Position numbers and translations under genes: made by a program
The notes under the pieces: model-generated
Told to the model about the DNA's origin: nothing
Database searches by the model: none
Seen by the model: only the letters and a program-made list of their open reading frames with translations
Assembly (NCBI GenBank): GCA_026417195.1
Contig: JAOADS010000107.1
Location: forward strand, 287 to 7,715
Reading direction: 5' to 3'
DNA: 7,429 nucleotides
From: Ignavibacteria bacterium
GTDB lineage: Bacteria; Bacteroidota; Ignavibacteria; Tepidaquicellales; OLB5
Shown: one piece after another, positions 5,439-7,429 of the stretch
Layout: every line of letters begins with the position of its first letter
How positions within the stretch are numbered: the stretch's first letter is position 1

Positions 5439-7429
5439 ATGAAAATAAAATATCTGATAACAATCATATCGTTAGTTACATCTTTTACTCTACAATCGCA
5501 GACTGTTAGGGGGACAGTATATTCCGATATTGAAGGGAATAAAACTCCACTTGAAGATGCTGTGGTTAAATGGATAAATACCACTAAAGGTACTTTAACA
5601 GACAAAAACGGAAACTTTGAAATATCTTCTTCGGGGATTGATGACAAAAGGTTAATAGTATTTCATGCAGGTTTTAAAACTGATACTGTAAATGTATCTG
5701 GTAACTATGTTGAGATTATATTGATGGCTAATCTGGTTACAGAGGAAATAAAAATTGAGGAGAGAAAAAAATCTACTTTTTTCGGAAACTATGAGGCGAA
5801 GACTGAGATAATTTCATCAAAGGAACTTGTAAAGGAAGCATGCTGTGACCTTTCAGGCTGTTTCGGGAGGAATTCATCCGTTGAAGTTGCTGTGTCTGAC
5901 ATACTTTCTGATAGCAAGGAACTTAAAATCCTCGGGCTTGAAGGTGTTTATACTCAGATACTTGTTGATAACATGCCACTTCTTCACGGATATAATGTTA
6001 AATACGGAGTAAGCAGTATTCCGGGTACTTCCATAGATAAAATTACAGTTTCTAAAGGCTCTAACTCCGTGCTATGGGGTTATGAATCTATAAGCGGCAT
6101 AATGAACGTACTGCTGAAAGATTACAGTAATTCTGACCGTCTGATGTTTAATGGTTTCTTAAACAGTATGTTTGAGAAGCAGGGAAATCTTAACATTACT
6201 TCAAAGCTCAGCAAGAAATTCAGTAACATAATGATGTTTCACACTACTCAGAAAGCAAGAGAAATGGACGGTGATTCTGATGGTTTTCTGGATAGTCCTC
6301 AGATTACCCGGTATGTTCTTTATGACAAATTAAATTTTAATGATGAAGAAACAGCAACAGAGTTCAATATAGCCGGAAGATACTGGAATGAAGAACGACA
6401 CGGAGGACAGTTCCATTCTGATAACAACAGACATTATGAACAGAACCTTAAAATCAATTCCGGAGAAGGTTATTTCAGATTAAGTAAAAATGTAAATGAA
6501 ACAGACGGATTTAAAATCTATGCAGCTACTTCCTATTATAAACAGAAATCTATTTACGGGATTACTTCATATGACGCCGTTCAAACTATCATTAATCTTA
6601 TGGGATTTTATGAGTGGGGAATTACTGATAAGATTTTCCTTAAAACAGGAACGGGTTACAAACTCAGGAAATGCAGTGAAGAAATCAGTTTTTCTGATAT
6701 AACTTCACGTTCATATGCAGGAAATTACAAAAGCCGTGAATCAGTTCCGGGTATATTTACAGAGAACTCTGTTAATTTAATGGATGATAAGTTATCCGTT
6801 ATGACCGGATTAAGACTTGATTTCCACAACACCGGAGGAACTGTCTTTACTCCTAGAATACTTGTAAGATATCAGCCGGATGCGACGCTTGTATTCAGGG
6901 TTTCTGCGGGAACCGGCTTCAGGATCGCCGATATTTTTAATGAGAACATGAATCTTTTCGGAAGTTCTCGGGATGTGGTTATCACTGAGATTCTCAAACC
7001 TGAAAAGATGATTAACTTTGGATTAAACGGTATTTACTATTTCTCATCAACGTATTTCAGCGGTAATCTGAATTTTGATCTTTACAGGACTGAATTTTCA
7101 AATAAGGTTATAGCCGACTATGACAGTGATCCAAAGAAAATTTATTTCAGTAATCTTCACGGAAGGGCTTATTCAAATGTGTTTCAGGCTGAGGTAAATC
7201 TCACTCTTTTAAGAAACATTGATATGAAGCTTGCTTATAAACTTATAGATGTCAAATATGAGAAGAACAACCAGATCTATGATCAGCCTCTTAATTCCAG
7301 ACACAGGGTTCTTGGCACTGTTTCATATTCCCCGGATAATGATTCGTGGGCTGTTAATCTCGGTTTAAACTGGTATGGCAGGCAAAGGATTCCTTCAACT
7401 TTACCGAATCCGGTTCAATACCGCAGAGC
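5439..7429 (+). CDS. TonB-dependent outer membrane receptor, heavy-metal-associated group (partial, 3' end outside window)
   Basis: The first 663 residues of a TonB-dependent receptor are present, open at the window edge. A signal peptide covers about 1-20 (hydrophobic 5-18, likely cut near QSQT). A carboxypeptidase-regulatory-like beta domain follows (about 23-98, with GTLTDKNGNFEIS at 51-63), as in many Bacteroidota receptors. The plug spans about 115-227: EACCDLSGCF (133-142), LKILGLEGVYTQILVDNMP (162-180), SIPGTSIDKITVSKGSNSV (193-211) and GYESISGIMNV (214-224). The beta barrel follows. The plug CC motif, the DGDSDGFLD loop (277-285) and the late barrel string NWYGRQRIPST (644-654) match a Bacteroidota receptor group that commonly neighbours HMA and copper/mercury-type genes. 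Such receptors import a ligand across the outer membrane using TonB/ExbBD energy. By comparison with that group, roughly a hundred residues are missing. ATG 5439 is one base after the YHS gene stop, with a weak GGGA upstream. The ligand is inferred, not shown. Confidence 0.93.
   Translation, partial: MKIKYLITIISLVTSFTLQSQTVRGTVYSDIEGNKTPLEDAVVKWINTTKGTLTDKNGNFEISSSGIDDKRLIVFHAGFKTDTVNVSGNYVEIILMANLVTEEIKIEERKKSTFFGNYEAKTEIISSKELVKEACCDLSGCFGRNSSVEVAVSDILSDSKELKILGLEGVYTQILVDNMPLLHGYNVKYGVSSIPGTSIDKITVSKGSNSVLWGYESISGIMNVLLKDYSNSDRLMFNGFLNSMFEKQGNLNITSKLSKKFSNIMMFHTTQKAREMDGDSDGFLDSPQITRYVLYDKLNFNDEETATEFNIAGRYWNEERHGGQFHSDNNRHYEQNLKINSGEGYFRLSKNVNETDGFKIYAATSYYKQKSIYGITSYDAVQTIINLMGFYEWGITDKIFLKTGTGYKLRKCSEEISFSDITSRSYAGNYKSRESVPGIFTENSVNLMDDKLSVMTGLRLDFHNTGGTVFTPRILVRYQPDATLVFRVSAGTGFRIADIFNENMNLFGSSRDVVITEILKPEKMINFGLNGIYYFSSTYFSGNLNFDLYRTEFSNKVIADYDSDPKKIYFSNLHGRAYSNVFQAEVNLTLLRNIDMKLAYKLIDVKYEKNNQIYDQPLNSRHRVLGTVSYSPDNDSWAVNLGLNWYGRQRIPSTLPNPVQYRR

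Noticed and set aside
5423..5647. Minus-strand open frame spanning the YHS/receptor junction
   Set aside because: It is antisense to the receptor signal peptide and N-terminal domain, both well supported on the plus strand.
6496..6702. Plus-strand out-of-frame open frame inside the receptor gene
   Set aside because: The receptor frame runs uninterrupted from 5439 to the window end, so this is a shadow frame and not a frameshift remnant.

Overview
The window is an AT-rich stretch in which every supported gene lies on the plus strand. It reads as chromosome of a Gram-negative bacterium of the Bacteroidota/Ignavibacteriota (FCB) type. Three things point there: an LpxH-type lipid A phosphatase whose motif wording matches Bacteroidota, a TonB-dependent receptor with an N-terminal carboxypeptidase-regulatory-like domain and a Cys-Cys plug motif, and start codons preceded by A/T-rich leaders with almost no Shine-Dalgarno sequence. 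The exact lineage cannot be fixed by eye.

Layout: (1) 1-83 is the C-terminal tail of an NDP-sugar dehydratase-like protein (RmlB type), followed after 12 bases by a complete UDP-N-acetylglucosamine 6-dehydrogenase of the WbpA type (96-1433). Together they form the end of a nucleotide-sugar/surface polysaccharide operon, closed by a clear intrinsic terminator at 1461-1487. (2) 1540-4602 holds two envelope housekeeping genes 24 bases apart: an LpxH-like UDP-2,3-diacylglucosamine diphosphatase and a bifunctional class A penicillin-binding protein (PBP1A). (3) 4613-7429 is a three-gene block that looks like a metal-handling module: a small exported Cys-rich protein (133 aa, start reassigned to ATG 4613), a small exported protein with two tandem YHS/TRASH-like metal-binding units (120 aa), and the first 663 residues of a TonB-dependent receptor that begins one base after the YHS gene and runs off the window end.

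The third block is the most interesting part. The receptor belongs, by its plug and barrel wording, to a Bacteroidota TonB receptor group commonly found next to heavy-metal-associated (HMA) and other copper/mercury-type genes. Its plug carries a CC-x-LS-x-C motif, and a similar CC-x-LS string occurs in the small Cys-rich protein two genes upstream. My inference is that the three proteins capture, pass on or sense a soft metal such as copper at the outer membrane and in the periplasm. The substrate is not proven by the sequence. No RNA genes, mobile elements, CRISPR arrays or long repeats were seen, and no gene-free stretch exceeds about 110 bases.
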